NCBI GenBank assembly: GCA_015143295.1
Contig: CM026552.1
Span: 60,816,944-60,880,943 of the forward strand
Length of the DNA: 64,000 nt
Source: Tetracentron sinense
Lineage: Eukaryota > Streptophyta > Magnoliopsida > Trochodendrales > Trochodendraceae
Direction: 5' to 3'
The translations under genes were made by a program, and so were the position numbers. Shown here in pieces: positions 45,141-57,699 of this stretch; position 1 is the first letter of the stretch; every line of letters starts with the position of its first letter. Below the pieces are notes generated by a model that had not been told where the DNA came from, made no database searches, and was given only the letters and a program-made list of their open reading frames with translations.

Positions 45141-45851
45141 ATTGAGAGGATATTAAAAGCAATTTAGAATGCTAGGAAAAGAAAATTTAATATATATATA
45201 TATATAAATACAGTCTCCCTGGAAACCCAACTAACATATGCAAACTTGAATCCTACCTCTATTTCAAGACAATTAAAAAGTTAACATATTAAGACTCCAA
45301 TTAGTGGTGTGCATTGGAATTTAACACCACCTTGGGCATTGAATATCGTTGAAGCTTAGTGGTGCTTGAATCAAATTCTAAAACGCTTATTTCATGCTCC
45401 AAATTCCCTAGACGGTGTTTAAAGATGTTGTTTGATGATCTCAACAATCGGGATTGATGATGGTGCAAAACCTTTCTTCTAGAAAGAAAGAAAACAACAC
45501 CATTTTTTTTATAAATTCAACAAACGCGCAATTGTCGCATTCCGAATTAGTAAAAGCACAATAAACAAATACCCGCTCTGCGCCCTCAACTGTTGTTGCT
45601 TTCCCTTCAACGTAAAGGGTGAAATAGGCAATATCGGAGATGCCAATAGAACCAAATAGAGAAGCACAGTCATGATCCTCCTTCTCTTAGAACGTAAATG
45701 CCAAGAGAAAAAAAATTAATTTTAACTTCATGTAATAGTTTTAAATTAATTAACTTGAAATATAATATTAATTATAGATTTAAGAAAAAAATTATACTAA
45801 AATAATTTGGGGAGTACTGCTACCCCACTCCTAATTTGCCTAACCCCTTTA

Positions 45852-46186
45852 GAGCATCTCCAAACCTATTTCTAATTTTTTTCAATTTTTGCTCTAAAAT
45901 AGAGAGCTTCTTAAAATAGGGAGCCGCTTTTTATCCTTGTAACTCCAACCCCACTCCATATTTCTTCCCTATTTTTATTAAATATTCATTTTTTTATTCC
46001 AACCCCACTCCTTATTCAAATGAATTGCCAAAGAATTTTTTTTAAATAATATAATTATATTTGAGGAGGAGATTTCCTCCCCTAATTTAGGGAGGGCTTA
46101 TAGGGAGTATGTTGGAGTGCCAAAAATAGGGTGGGCCTCTCTACTTTGGGGAAGAGAGCTCCTACAGGGAGTGCGTTGGAGATGCT
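45852..46186. mobile_element. MITE with GAGCATCTCCAA terminal repeats
   Basis: The left end GAGCATCTCCAAACC and right end TTGGAGATGCT form inverted repeats. The interior has internal inverted similarity (AGGGAGCC / ACTCCCTAT, CTCCAACCCCACTCC / GGAGTGCGTTGG). About 335 bp and non-coding. The target duplication is not clear. Confidence 0.65.
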
Positions 46187-47652
46187 GGCAAGAAGACAAA
46201 AAGTCCAGATACAAAATCATTGTCTTCTTATCTAGAAAAAGAGAGATTGTAATAAAAGAGAGGGGATAGCAAAATTCAAATAATAATTTTGATAAAAAAA
46301 AAATAAAAATATTAACAAACCAAATCTAATTCACATATTATGTTGCATCTGCTAAATAGGACAAGACCCTAAAGATGCAAGCTATGTCCCAACCAAAATT
46401 AGAAGTACGCTACGACAAATGATTCATATTGCTCTCCAGCCTAAGCATTTTGGTAGCACTTAATGCCTAAAGAACTGGATATAGGAGATGAAGACTAGCA
46501 ATGGAAGCTTGGCTAAGGGTGGCAGGACAATCAATGCACCCCTTGGTATTGATCCAAGAAACTCCCATCTAGGGAGGATTAGGATAAGCCCACGATGTGA
46601 GGCAGTGATCTCGTTGGTAACTTAAATTCATCAATACATGAAAAACACAGAGACCACAGTCAATAGATTGCTAACAAAAAGTGGGATGCATCCCTTTACT
46701 ATTTCCTGCACTTTTTAGTCTCATTAGAGGGAAATCAACACCTCTTGATCTCGTTCGAGAGAGATCAACACTTCCTATTTTCTCTCTAAAGAAAGAAACC
46801 CAACTTATTTCAAAGTTACTGTAATTTTCTGATGATTCTCATTAACTTTCCAATTCAAAATAAATAACACATGAATTCTTTAAACTCTTAAAATCATGGA
46901 AACCTACCGCTAGAGTCCTACCCATTAAACCCCCAACAAATAAGGAATTAGTTACTCATTTCACTTCCTATCCCTTATCCACTAGCCTATGCACCTGGGT
47001 AACTACCGCCCATTATTCAAGTAGGCAACTCCACTACTTCATCATACTTGATCCCGTACATCTCACCTACCATACTCCCATGCATGCAACCCTACGCAAG
47101 GCTACGAACATATCAAAGTGGATTTCAAAAGTTTTAGTCGCCTCTCCTTGTGTGTTTTTTAAAACAATCATGACTAGTGTGTAAAAACGAAATGCCCTTT
47201 TGATGTATCACTGATGAATGATACGGTACAATGAACCATAAATACCAAAGGAGCTTTAAACAACTTCATCTCCTTGAAACAGCAAGCAGAAATTTTAAGG
47301 TCTAAGTAGAACTTTAGATGGATTGCCATGTACATCTTAAAATGACATACGCAACCAAGCTGCTAGGAATTTAAAGTTTCAATTATAATTCAAGCTCTTC
47401 ACCAAAAAGAAGGAAAAAAAATGTACCTCAAGCGCACTAACCATAGGAAGCCACGCAGGTATGGTAGGAAGCAGAGATGCAGAGAAACCCGATGCAGTCA
47501 GAGGCACAATGTTTTTTTAAAAGCATAGCTGCATCCCAAAACAAACAAAAAGGAACAGGTGATAGGTTAGAAGCAAAAAAAAAAAAATCTCCACAAAATT
47601 GATAAACATATAAATAGCAAGAAAATAGGAAAATTGTGTTTTTATTGACAAA
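46187..47652. other. Unclassified non-coding sequence
   Basis: No protein family or RNA gene is recognised. CTCGTTCGAGAGAGATCAACAC is partly repeated near 46730 and 46770 (TCTCATTAGAGGGAAATCAACACC). Confidence 0.5.
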
Positions 47653-47870
47653 TCTATACTATAATATAAAGAAATAAGACTTTCTCTCTGCTCTCCAAAC
47701 TCCAATCTCTCGAATCCTATACTTTCAATCCTAGGGATGCCATGTGGCCACCCTTACTCCCAACAGTTTGATCAAAATTTTAAACAATAAACTCAAACAC
47801 ATCTCCTACTCTATCTCACACACGTTTTTTTTTCTCTCAAACATGTCTCCCTCTCAATTCCAACTCTCAG
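47653..47870 (+). mobile_element. Helitron 5' end carrying elements D and E
   Basis: Plus strand A|TCTATACTATAATATAAAG is a typical plant Helitron start. The sequence continues (CTCTCTCAATTCC...CTCAG), is interrupted by element D, resumes at 56752-56900 and is interrupted again by element E. Its CTAG end is not in the window. Confidence 0.45.
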
Positions 47871-49747
47871 TGTCGCGACCCAAAATACCCCCTAGGAGTT
47901 AGGGATACCTTGACTCGTGACCGCCGTATCATACCTCCAGTATAATACATAAGGCACACCGTGGAGACCTGTCAGAAACACAAACATACATAGCGGAAAC
48001 GAAATACAATACGCAGCGGAAATAAAATACTAAACATAGCGGAAGCAAAGCGATACTCCTATAACTCAGTTCAAGTATAAACCAACCAAAAGCATATACA
48101 TGTGAGAAACCCAAAAGTGGAGTGGACAAACCCCACACTCACATAACAAAACAACATCTTAAGTTCTAAGTCTGCCGCTCAACAGAAGTCGAAGTCTCGA
48201 CACCTATCTATAGGACCATCGTCCTGATAATGATCCATAGAAGGCTCCGGGTCGAAGTACTCTTCCTCTACCCATGGTTCCGTGCCACATAGATCAAACG
48301 GAGCCCGAGCACCTGCCGATGATAACAAATATCGGCTGAGCGTGGAATACTCAGCATATACAAACTAATAACAATAAAGCAATATAGCATAGAGCATACG
48401 GAGCATGGAGATTGAAATCCTTAAAGCATATTAAAGTGTAGAAATCATGTATAGCATATGTGATGAAATCCGAAATCCAAAACCAAAACCATATCCGTGT
48501 GAGTCATGCGATAATCATAGCCTTGTGAGTTCTTGTTAGTTCATGGAGCTACTTAGAGTCATTATGATCCGTAGAGACATGGAGATACCATAGAGCACAT
48601 AGAGCATATCCTTAGAGATCTTAGAGTGTTACATTTATGATCCGTAGAGCTTGTGAGACGATCTTAGAGCCTATCATAGAGTTCCTTGTGAGCATAGTAT
48701 GATCCGTAGAGCTTGTGAGACGATCTTAGACAAATCATAGAGTTACTTAGAATCGTTCCTTATTAGTCATTTTAGTGAAAAGCACCTTTTTGTACTTTGA
48801 GAAATCCATGGAAAACATCGATTCATGCGAGACATGAGAGCATATGAGCATATGAGAGAAATCATCATATTTAAGCATAAAAATCCCTTAGAGGTATTTC
48901 ATCAAACACTTAGAGTGCATCATAATAGTATCTTTCACCCAAGTATATAAACTACATACTTTCACACCATAAACATCCAAGATATATATACATAAGTAGT
49001 ATAGATTTTGAAGAACATCATTTAGTAACTTAGTAGGATTGCAAGATTGGTAGTAGAGTGTATCTACCTTGGTGAAATCAATGAGTTTGATTCCCAAAAG
49101 CTTGAACAAGCAAGAACCTTGAGTTCTTGGTTGAGAAAAACCAAAGAGAGCTTGATCTTCCTTCAAGCTTGATCACAAGTAGTTCTTCTCCTTCTTCTCC
49201 TCTTTAAAATCCTCCAAAATAATGCACAAAGGGTCTGTGAAACCCTAAGGCACGAACCCAGCCCTTTTATAGGCAAAGGGTGGTGGTTAAAGTCGTAAAC
49301 ACCCTTAACGAAGAAAACTGCGTAAGACCGATCGATCGGTGGTAAAGACCGAGCGATCGGTGGCTTACCGGTCGATCGGTGGTTTCAGCCGAGCGATCGG
49401 TTGAAAACACCCTCTCTGAATAATTTTCCCATACAAAAAAGTTGACCGCTCGATAGGTACCGAGCGATCGGTAGTTGACCGGTCGATCGGAGGTATCACC
49501 GAGCGATCGGTGATCCTCTGTTTTGCTGAAAAACCTTGTTTACACTACTTGAAACTTTTCCAATCAACTTCTAATACCCTTTTATGCTTAATACACACTC
49601 CTTAGTGATATATAGACCCATTGAAACATGCACGCTATAAATCTAAGCTCGTATATTAACGCAAAGCCCATTAGTGTACAAGTCCACACTTGAGCACTAT
49701 TCACACACTATTCATCACTTAGTACAATAAAGATTCGGGGCTCTACA
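47871..49747 (-). repeat. 3' LTR of element D
   Basis: Hairpin at 48345-48365, GATCCGTAGAGCTTGTGAGACG repeats at 48640-48735, TATA-like box CCTTTTATA (minus TATAAAAGG) at 49263-49271 and palindrome array at 49326-49515. Confidence 0.93.
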
Positions 49748-52700
49748 TCCCTCTCCCCTTACAAGAATTTCTTCCTCGAAATTAGAACGACACTCAAAAC
49801 ATATAAGAACAAAATACATAAAAAACCAATAAGAAAACCACTCAAACAAGTGAGGGTACTTTTCTTTCACATCGGCTTCTCGTTCCCATGTAGCTTCTTC
49901 CTTGGAATGATGTTGCCACTTCACAAGGACTAAAGGGATAGTCTTATTGTGCAAGACTTGATCGCGACGATCCAAAATCTGAACTGGTTGCTCAACCAAC
50001 GTGAGATCCTCTCTAATCTCCACAGGATCCAAAGCAATGACATGAGACGGATCCGAAATGTATTTCCTAAGCATAGAGACATGAAATACATTATGGACCG
50101 CTGCCATGTGAGGCGGTAGTGCTACCCTGTAAGCAACCTCACCAACCCTCGTGATGATCTCAAATGGTCCCACGTACCTAGGACTGAGCTTTCCCTTCTT
50201 CCCGAATCACATGATTCCCTGACTCAGCGAAATCTTCACAAAAACCCGATCTCCAACTCGAAATTCCAAATCTCTGTGGCGAGTATCCGCATAGCTCTTC
50301 TGCCTATCTTGAGCAGTTTTCAATCACTCCCGGATAACCTTGACCCTTTCTGCGGTCTGCTCAATCAATTCAGGACCAAGTACCTTTCTCTCACCAACTT
50401 CATCCCAGTATAGCGGAGATCTGCAACTGCAACCATACAGAGCTTCGAAAGGTGCCATCTGGATGCTTGCCTGATAACTATTGTTGTAGGCGAACTCAAC
50501 CAACGGTAATTGTTCCTCCCAACAACCCTAAAAGTCTAGCATACAAGCTTGGAGCATATCTTCCACAACCTGATTTACCCGTTCAGTCTGCCTATCAGTT
50601 TGAGGATGAAAGGCGGTGCTGAATTCTAAACGAGAACCCATAGCATCCTGAAAAGTTTTCCAGAACCTGAAAGTAAACCTAGGATCTCGATCAGATACTA
50701 TAGAAACTGGCCCACCGTGCAGACGAACCACCTCCTTGACATACAGGGCTACTAACTGATTCGCATTAAAAGTAGTCCGATAAGGAATAAAGTGTGCAAA
50801 CTTAGTCAATCTGTCTACAATCACCCAAATAGCATTAGAGCCCTTCGCCGTTCGCGGAAAACCCACGATGAAATCCATCGAGATATTCTCCCATTTCCAT
50901 TCCAGAATAGGGAGGGACTGTAAAAGACCTGCCGGCCTCTGATGCTCGGCTTTCACCTGCTGGCACACCAAACATCTAGCAACATACTCGGCGACTTCTG
51001 TCTTCATGTTTCGCCACCAGTAGTGTTTCTTCAAATTCTCGTACAACTTGGTACCTCCCGGATGTACTGTGTACTTCGATCGGTGAGCCTCATCCAAAAT
51101 CTCACCCCTCAACACTGTGTCAGCTAGAACGCACAACCTGCCTTTGAACGTGATAGCACCATCACCATTCAAAGCGAACTCCTGATTGTCATTACTAACC
51201 GACTTGTCTTGGTAAGCAAGCAACTCAATATCCGAACTTTGTAACTCCTTGATCCGGTTCAAGATATGCGGCCTAACCACGATATTGGACATCACCGGCC
51301 CGTAGGTGACATGTTTGAGAGTAGTGTCTAGATTACTCATATCATTCAACAAATTCCACTCTTGTACTCTCAAGTGAGCCATAACCCCATAAGGTTTCCT
51401 ACTAAGAGCATAGGCTACCACGTTAGCCTTACCAGGATGGTACTGGATAGAACAATCATAATCCTTCATGAACTCCATCCAACGTCGCTGCCTCATATTC
51501 AACTCCTTCTGGAGGAAAAGATACTTCAAGCTCTTGTGATCCGTGAACACCACGAATTCTTCCCCGTAGAGGTAGTGACGCCAAATTTTCAGCGCAAAAA
51601 CGACTGCTGCAAGCTCCAAGTCGTGAGTGGGGTAGTTTTGGTCATGCTCCTTTAACTGACGGGAAGCATAGGCGACCACCTGTTTATGCTGCATCAAAAC
51701 ACATCCAAGTCTAACTAGTGAAGCATCACTATAGACCTCGAAACCACCACTTCCAGATGGAACCGTGAGAACAGGGGTTGTGGTAAGCCTCTTCTTCAAC
51801 TCCTGGAAACTCACCTCGCACTTGTCACTCCTAGTGAACTTAGTGTTCTTCCGCGTGAGATAGGTAAATGGAGCTGCTAAGCTTGAAAATCCCTTCAAAA
51901 ACCTCCTGTAGTATCCTACCAAGCCAAGAAAACTACGAATCTCGGTGACACTCTTCGGCCTTTCCCAATTCATCACTGCCTCAATCTTCACAGGATCGAC
52001 TGAGATTCCTTCAGCAGACACTACATGCCCAAGAAAGGACACCTTGTTCAACCAAAACTCGCACTTACTTAACTTAGCATACAAGCGATGCTCTCGAAGA
52101 GTCTGTAATACAAAGCGGAGATCTCTCGTGTGATCATCCTGTGACTGTGAATACACAAGGATATCATCTACAAAGACGATCATGCACTGATCGAGAGACG
52201 ATCTGAACACCCGGTTCATCAGATCCATGAATGCTGCCGGTGCATTAGTCAGCCCAAAAGACATGATTAGAAACTCGTAATGACCGTATCGAGTCCTGAA
52301 TGCCGCCTTCAAAATGTCTTCCTTTTTGATCTTCAACTAATGATAACCAGATCGAAGGTCAATCTTCGAGAAGAACTTAGCACCCTTTAACTGGTCAAAC
52401 AAGTCGTCTATCCACGGCAATGGATAACGATTCTTGATAGTCACCTTGTTCAATTGCCTATAGTCAATGCACATACGCATAGACCCATCTTTCTTCTTCA
52501 CGAAGAGCACCGGAGCTCCCCAAGGTGAGACACTTGGCCGAATGAAACTAAGGCCTTGCAATTCTTCCAACTGCTCCTTTAACTCTTTCAGCTCAATAGG
52601 GGCCATCCTATACGGAGCTCTAGAAATAGGCGCCGTGCCTAGATCCAACTCAATCGCGAACTCAATTGCCCGATCAGGAGGCAATCCCAGTAAGGTTTCC

Positions 52701-53169
52701 GGAAAAACATTCATATACTCACTCACAACGGGCATGGAAGTGGAGTCTCGTACTTCCACCTTCTCGAGACTGAGAGCTGCAAAGCGAGCAATGTCTCTCC
52801 TCTGAAGTCCTCTGAAATGAAATGGCTTCAACCCAGCGGGTTTAAAATTCACCACCTTCTCGAAATACGCCACGTGTCCATGGTGAGCTGAGAGCCAATC
52901 CATAACTAGGATGACGTCAAAATCTCAATCTTGAAATCCCAAAACAATCAAGTCTACTGGCAACTCGTGCTGCATAAGTTGCACAACACTCCCCTGATAC
53001 ACTTTATCTGTCTCAATAGACTTGCCCAACGGAGTCGAAATGGACAACTCCCGAGGTAGCTTACTCGGCTCGGATGTAAAGCCTTTTGCAAAGCTAGGTA
53101 AGACGAACGAATGAGTGGATCCCGTGTTGATCAACACTCTTGCCAAGCACTCATTCACTAGTAACGAAC
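49715..53169 (-). pseudogene. Element D pol pseudogene, nearly intact
   Basis: Protease with NTG in place of DTG (53120-53128), RT with intact FVDDILVYS, RNase H ([14 protein letters not shown]), integrase zinc finger (CLVCQQVK) and core (SMDFI, SDRDPRF, QTERVNQ), then VKWQHHSKEEATWE. Only about five stops interrupt it: 52925 (TGG to TGA), 52337 (CAG to TAG), 50528 (CAG to TAG), 50324 (CGA to TGA) and 50207 (TGA where A and C read AGA). The frame between 52336 and 50528 is open for 602 codons. At the end it lacks the TAG of element A and reads on into the 3' LTR to 49715. The catalytic Asp of the protease is lost through a CG to CA change. Confidence 0.94.
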
Positions 53170-53308
53170 CTGAGAATTTAACTACCCAAGTTATAACATA
53201 AACTATTCACATAGATACAAGCATAGCAAAACATCACATAGGATACATATACCGTACAACATAGATCATAGCAACACTATAACCTTGACAAGATCAACTT
53301 GCACGTAC
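53170..53308 (-). other. Putative gag-protease intron of element D, 139 bp
   Basis: CAAG|GTACGT donor, the textbook plant 5' splice site, and TTCTCAG| acceptor. Removal joins DDVMQ to GSLLVNECLARVLI in frame (phase 1). Confidence 0.62.
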
Positions 53309-54533
53309 CTTGCATAACATCATCAGATGCCTATGCATCTCCATCAGTCATGGCAAAGACCCTGCCCTGGTTAGACTGACGAGGCTACTGGGTGGGTGGC
53401 ACAGATCTCGAGGCCTGCGATGAAGACCCCTGAAGTGAAGTCTGCCTACCTGTAGGCCGAACTCCCCATGGTCCAGTCTATGACTACTTACGCAGGCAAT
53501 CTCGAATCATGTGGCCCATCTCGCCACAGTGGAAGCATCCACCTGACATTCTTCGGTAATCCCCTGTCTTGTGCCGACGACCACAGACGGCGCATTCCTC
53601 AAAAGTCTGTGATATGGAGGAAGCCGGAGGCATAACCCTCATGGCTTGTGATGTCGTAGGGCACGGTGCCTGAGGCACAAAAGAAGGTCTCTGAGCTGGC
53701 ATCGGCTGGGAGAACTGGTACGGTGCAGTCCTAGTCCTCTTCTCGGACGATGAACCACTAGACTGACCCCGAGACATGCTCTTTCCGAAGCCACTGTCTC
53801 TTCTTCTCATAAAGTCTTCCACATTCTTCTCGGCGATCTTCGCCTTTCCTACTATCTCTCTCCAAGACTCCACTTGGAGAATGGACACTCGATCTCGAAT
53901 AAAGGCCTTCAAGCCAATTTCAAACTTCCTGACCCGTAGGTCCTCAGTAGCAACCAAGTACAGAGAAAACCTCGATAATTCGGTTAACTTAGCCTCATAC
54001 TCAGCTACGCTCATCGACCCTTTCTCCAAAAGCATAAACTCTCTTGCTTTTTGTTCCCGAATAAACCTGGAAAAGTACTGCTCCCTGAAGGTCTCTAAGA
54101 ACTTTGCCCAAGTCCAGGGCACTCCTGCCTTTGCAACATCTCTCTACCTTTGGGCAGCTCTCCACCAGTGTTCGGCTTCACCTTCCATTACGAAGGAAGC
54201 CCATTCAACCCTTTGCTCCTCAGTACATCGGAGAGCTCGGAAGGTCTTCTCCAACTGCATAATCCAAGACTCCGCCACCATTGGGTCCAGAGTACCATAA
54301 AATGTCGGAGGCCATAGTCTCTGGAAAGTTTCAAGCCCCACAATGTGATGCACCGGTGTAGGCACAGGAGTAGCCGGTGGGGTAGGAGTAGGAGTAGTTC
54401 TCACTGCCAACAATGCCAAAGTCTCGGCTATGGAGTCCATAGCATTCGTGAAATACAACAGTTCCTCTTCTCTCGGAACTTCACTCTCGGCCCTCCAAGT
54501 ATAGTAAACTCAACCCCGAGTGCCGCGTCTCAT
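53309..54533 (-). pseudogene. Element D gag pseudogene
   Basis: It starts ATG at 54533 (MRRGTRG then TGA from CGA at 54510). It keeps FYGTLDPMVAESWIMQLEK, EHWWRAAQ, EYEAKLTELSRFS, a basic region and two knuckles (CAVCGRRHKTGDY, whose last Cys is Tyr; CFHCGEMGHMIRDC, intact). Stops: 54144 (CAG to TAG), 53484 and 53478 (both TAG where sister elements have CAG), and TAG in DGDA*ASDDV near 53330. Confidence 0.9.
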
Positions 54534-54859
54534 GATATCAAATCCTGAGATCAATTGGCAAAACATGAGTCTAACTTGGATACCAACCTCACACATCATA
54601 TAGCGGTTCAATATACATGAATTGCTATTACCATATAGTATACATCGAAGTATACAGATAATCAGATAATTATAACTTTGTGTACCTAGCGTAGCTAAGG
54701 ATCTTATACGGACCTAAGGATTCACTTGATACCGGTTATGTCGTGGTAACAAGCCTAAGACATTTGAGTCCATCTGAGTCCTAAGTTCAACTCATAGAAC
54801 TTACTTCCGCTTAGCCTAAGGGAAACCAATCCCTATAGCTTGAGTGACCTAATGCCTAA

Positions 54860-54871
54860 GCTCTGATACCA
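54860..54871 (-). other. Primer binding site of element D
   Basis: Minus-strand TGGTATCAGAGC, a perfect initiator-Met match, lies 4 nt from the LTR. Confidence 0.93.
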
Positions 54872-56267
54872 AGTCTGTTGCGACCTAAAATACCCCCTAG
54901 GAGTTAGGGATACCTTGACTCGTGACCACCGTATCATACCTACAGTATAATACATAAGGCACACGTGGAGACCTGTCAGAAACACAAACATACATAGCGG
55001 AAACGAAATACAATACGAAGCGGAAATAAAATACTAAACATAGCGGAAGCAAAGCGATACTCCTATAACTCAATTCAAGTATAAACCAACCAAAAGCATA
55101 TACATGTGAGAAACCCAAAAGTGGAGTGGACAAACCCCACACTCATATAACAAAACAACATCTTAAGTTCTAAGTCTGCCGATCAACAGAAGTCGAAGTC
55201 TCGACACCTATCTATAGGACCATCGTCCTGATAATGATCCATGGAAGGCTCCGGGTCGAAGTACACTTCCTCTACCCATGGTTCCGTGCCACATAGATCA
55301 AACGAAGCCCGAGCACCTGCCGATGATAACAAATATGGGCTGAGTGTGGAATACTCAGCGTATACAAACTAATAACAATAAAGCAATATAGCATAGAGCA
55401 TACGAAGCATGGAGATTGAAATCCTTAAAGCATATTAAAGCGTAGAAATCATGTATAGCATATGTGATGAAATCCGAAATCTGAAACCAAAACCATATCC
55501 ATGTGAGTCATGCGATAATCATAGCCTTGTGAGTTCTTGTGAATTCATGGAGTTACTTAGAGTCATTATGATCCGTAGAGACATGGAGATACCATAGAGC
55601 ACATAGAGCATATCCTTAGAGATCTTAGAGCGTTACATTTATGATTCGTAGAGCTTGTGAGACGATCTTAGAGCTTATCATAGAGTTCCTTGTGAGCATA
55701 GTACGATCCGTAGAGCTTGTGAGACGATCTTAGACAAATCATAGAGTTACTTAGAATCGTTCCTTATTAGTCATTTTAGTGAAAAACACATTTTTGTACT
55801 TTGAGAAATCCATGGAAAACATCGATTCATGCGAGACATGCGAGCATATGAGCATATGAGAGAAATCATCATATTTAAGCATAAAAATCCGTTAGAGGTA
55901 TTTCATCAAACACTTAGAGTGCATCATAATAGTATCTTTCACCCAAGTATATAAACTATATACTTTCACACCATAAACATCCAAGATATATATACATAAG
56001 TAGTATAGATTTAGAAGAACATCATTTAGTAACTTAGTAGGATTGCACGATTGGTAGTAGAGTGTATCTACCTTGGTGAAATCAATGAGTTTGATTCCCA
56101 AAAGCATGAACAAGCAAGAACCTTGAGTTCTTGGTTGAGAAACACCAAAGAGAGCTTGATCTTCCTTCAAGCTTGATCACAAGTAGTTCCTCTCCTTCTT
56201 GTCCTCTTCAAAATCCTCCAAAATAATGCACAAAGGGTCTGTGAAACCCTAAGGCACGAACCCAGCC

Positions 56268-56276
56268 CTTTTATAG
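56268..56276 (-). promoter_or_regulatory. TATA-like box of element D LTR
   Basis: Minus-strand TATAAAAGG about 54 bp downstream of the palindrome array. A matching box and spacing occur in A (16265-16273), B (31163-31172), C (41536-41544) and the solo LTR at 59677 (61599-61606). Confidence 0.6.
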
Positions 56277-56329
56277 GCAAAGGGTGGTGGTTAAAGTCGT
56301 AAACACCCTTAATGAAGAAAACTGCGTAT

Positions 56330-56515
56330 GACCGATCGATCGGTGGTAAAGACCGAGCGATCGGTGGCTTACCGGTCGATCGGTGGTTTCAGCCGAGCGA
56401 TCAGTTGAAAACACCCTCTCTGAATAATTTTCCCATACAAAAAAGTTGACAGCTCGATAGCTACCGAGCGATCTGTAGTTGACCGGTAGATCGGAAGTAT
56501 CACCGAGCGATCGGT
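56330..56515. repeat. U3 palindrome array of element D (CCGATCGATCGG type)
   Basis: Seven or eight copies of ACCGATCGATCGGT, ACCGAGCGATCGGT or ACCGGTCGATCGG, spaced about 22 bp in the first cluster. They are split in two clusters around CACCCTCTCTGAATAATTTT. Confidence 0.88.
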
Positions 56516-56751
56516 GATCCCCTGTTTTGCTAAAAAACCTTGTTTACACTACTTGAAACTTTTCCAATCCACTTCTAACACCGTTTTATGCTTAATACAC
56601 ACTCCTTAGCGATATATAGACCCATTGAAACATGCACGCTATAAATCTAAACTCGTATATTAACGCAAAGCCCATTAGTGTACAAGTCCACACTTGAGCA
56701 CTATTCACACACTATTCATCACTTAGTACAATAAAGATTCGGGGCTCTACA

Positions 56752-56900
56752 CTCAGTCACACTAAAATTTATCCCCAACACGTCTCATGTTTTCCTCTAT
56801 CTACAGTGATTTGCAAAAGAGCCACGCTCACGTTTCTCTCTCTACCGATGTTACCTCATTCCCAAAAGGTTTTCAACAAGTGCGTTTAGTGGTGGATTTA
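56752..56900. other. Continuation of the Helitron sequence between elements D and E
   Basis: 149 bp, starting with the CTCAG target copy. CT-rich, with no gene. It continues the sequence interrupted at 47870. Confidence 0.5.
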
Positions 56901-57469
56901 TGTGAAGCCCCGGAATTTAGGTTCACTGTTCATGTGAATAGTGCTGTGAATAGTATGTGAATAGTGCCATCAAGGCCTAAAGCCTTAATGACATTATGGA
57001 TTAGCCTATGCTCTAAATGAAAAATGATAGTATAACATACTCTAAGTGTCAAAGAAAGGAATGCCTAAACATACCCTCAACTTTAAAGAGCTCTAGAATT
57101 TTCACCGTTGATCGGAATCAAGTGATTCTTAAATTTTTGGAAATTTATTGAAACCCTCTTCAAGGTTCATGTTTATCACTTTTTCATATTTTGAGTCGAG
57201 GTTGGGTCAAACGTCAGATTTCTGGACACGCGTCTGCTGAAAATCTGGGCTGCTGAAGGCCATTTTCGGATCAGTCAACTTCAAGGGAAATTTGGTCCAC
57301 GAAGACAGAAAAATTAGAAAATTTGTAAAACATGAAAGTTGTAGCCCTTTCAAAGATGAATCTAATGCAAGTTGAATTGTCAAAATCGAATAAGGGATTC
57401 AAAATTTATGGCAAAAATACTAAAGAGGGAAAAAATGAAAAAATGTTACTGTCTTGACTTGTCACCGAG

Positions 57470-57600
57470 TGCCTTGGACTCGTCGACAAGTCAACTAATC
57501 TGAATGCGAAAAAAACTCACTCGTCGATGATTTTTAACCCCTCGTTGATGACTGCAACCCACTCATCGTCAACTGGAGACCTCTCGTCGACGATTACATG
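57470..57600. repeat. U3 palindrome array of element E (CTCGTCGACGAG type)
   Basis: Repeats around GGACTCGTCGACAAGTC, ACTCGTCGATGA, CTCGTTGATGA, CTCATCGTCAA and CTCGTCGACGATT. It has the same position relative to the conserved block and TATA box as the CCGATCGATCGG arrays but a different core. Confidence 0.75.
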
Positions 57601-57691
57601 CGCAGAACGACCCAGAACTTTTCCAACCGACCTTAGGAAGACATTTTGAGATATTTTTAAGGACTTTTAGGGGTTTTGGAAACCCTAGAAC

Positions 57692-57699
57692 TATAAATA
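57692..57699 (+). promoter_or_regulatory. TATA box of element E LTR
   Basis: TATAAATA about 92 bp downstream of the palindrome array, in a region of no other function. Confidence 0.6.

Larger units (their letters stand above)
47871..56751 (-). mobile_element. Ty3/gypsy chromovirus-type element D, full length, best preserved
   Basis: LTRs at 47871-49747 (1877 bp) and 54876-56751 (1876 bp), with a perfect CTCAG duplication at 47866-47870 and 56752-56756. Equal LTR lengths and long open frames (602 codons in pol) mark the most recent full-length insertion here. The remaining defects are mostly single C-to-T type changes. Confidence 0.96.
54876..56751 (-). repeat. 5' LTR of element D
   Basis: It starts TGTTGCGACC where the partner has TGTCGCGACC. 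Hairpin at 55339-55359, TATA-like box (minus) at about 56268-56276 and palindrome array at 56330-56515. Confidence 0.93.

Noticed and set aside
49715..49860. C-terminal extension of D pol into the 3' LTR as a new domain
   Set aside because: Elements A and C stop right after KYPHLF or KYPKLFG; the extension follows simple loss of the stop codon and its residues show no pattern.
52925..53158. Asn-Thr-Gly protease as a new catalytic type
   Set aside because: Sister copies have Asp at this position, the change is a CG to CA step, and the copies are otherwise decayed; a mutation is the simpler reading.
56330..56515. CRISPR-like pattern of short palindromic repeats with spacers
   Set aside because: It lies in the U3 of a plant LTR retrotransposon, the units vary and are only 12-14 bp, and there is no leader or cas gene; the host is a eukaryote.
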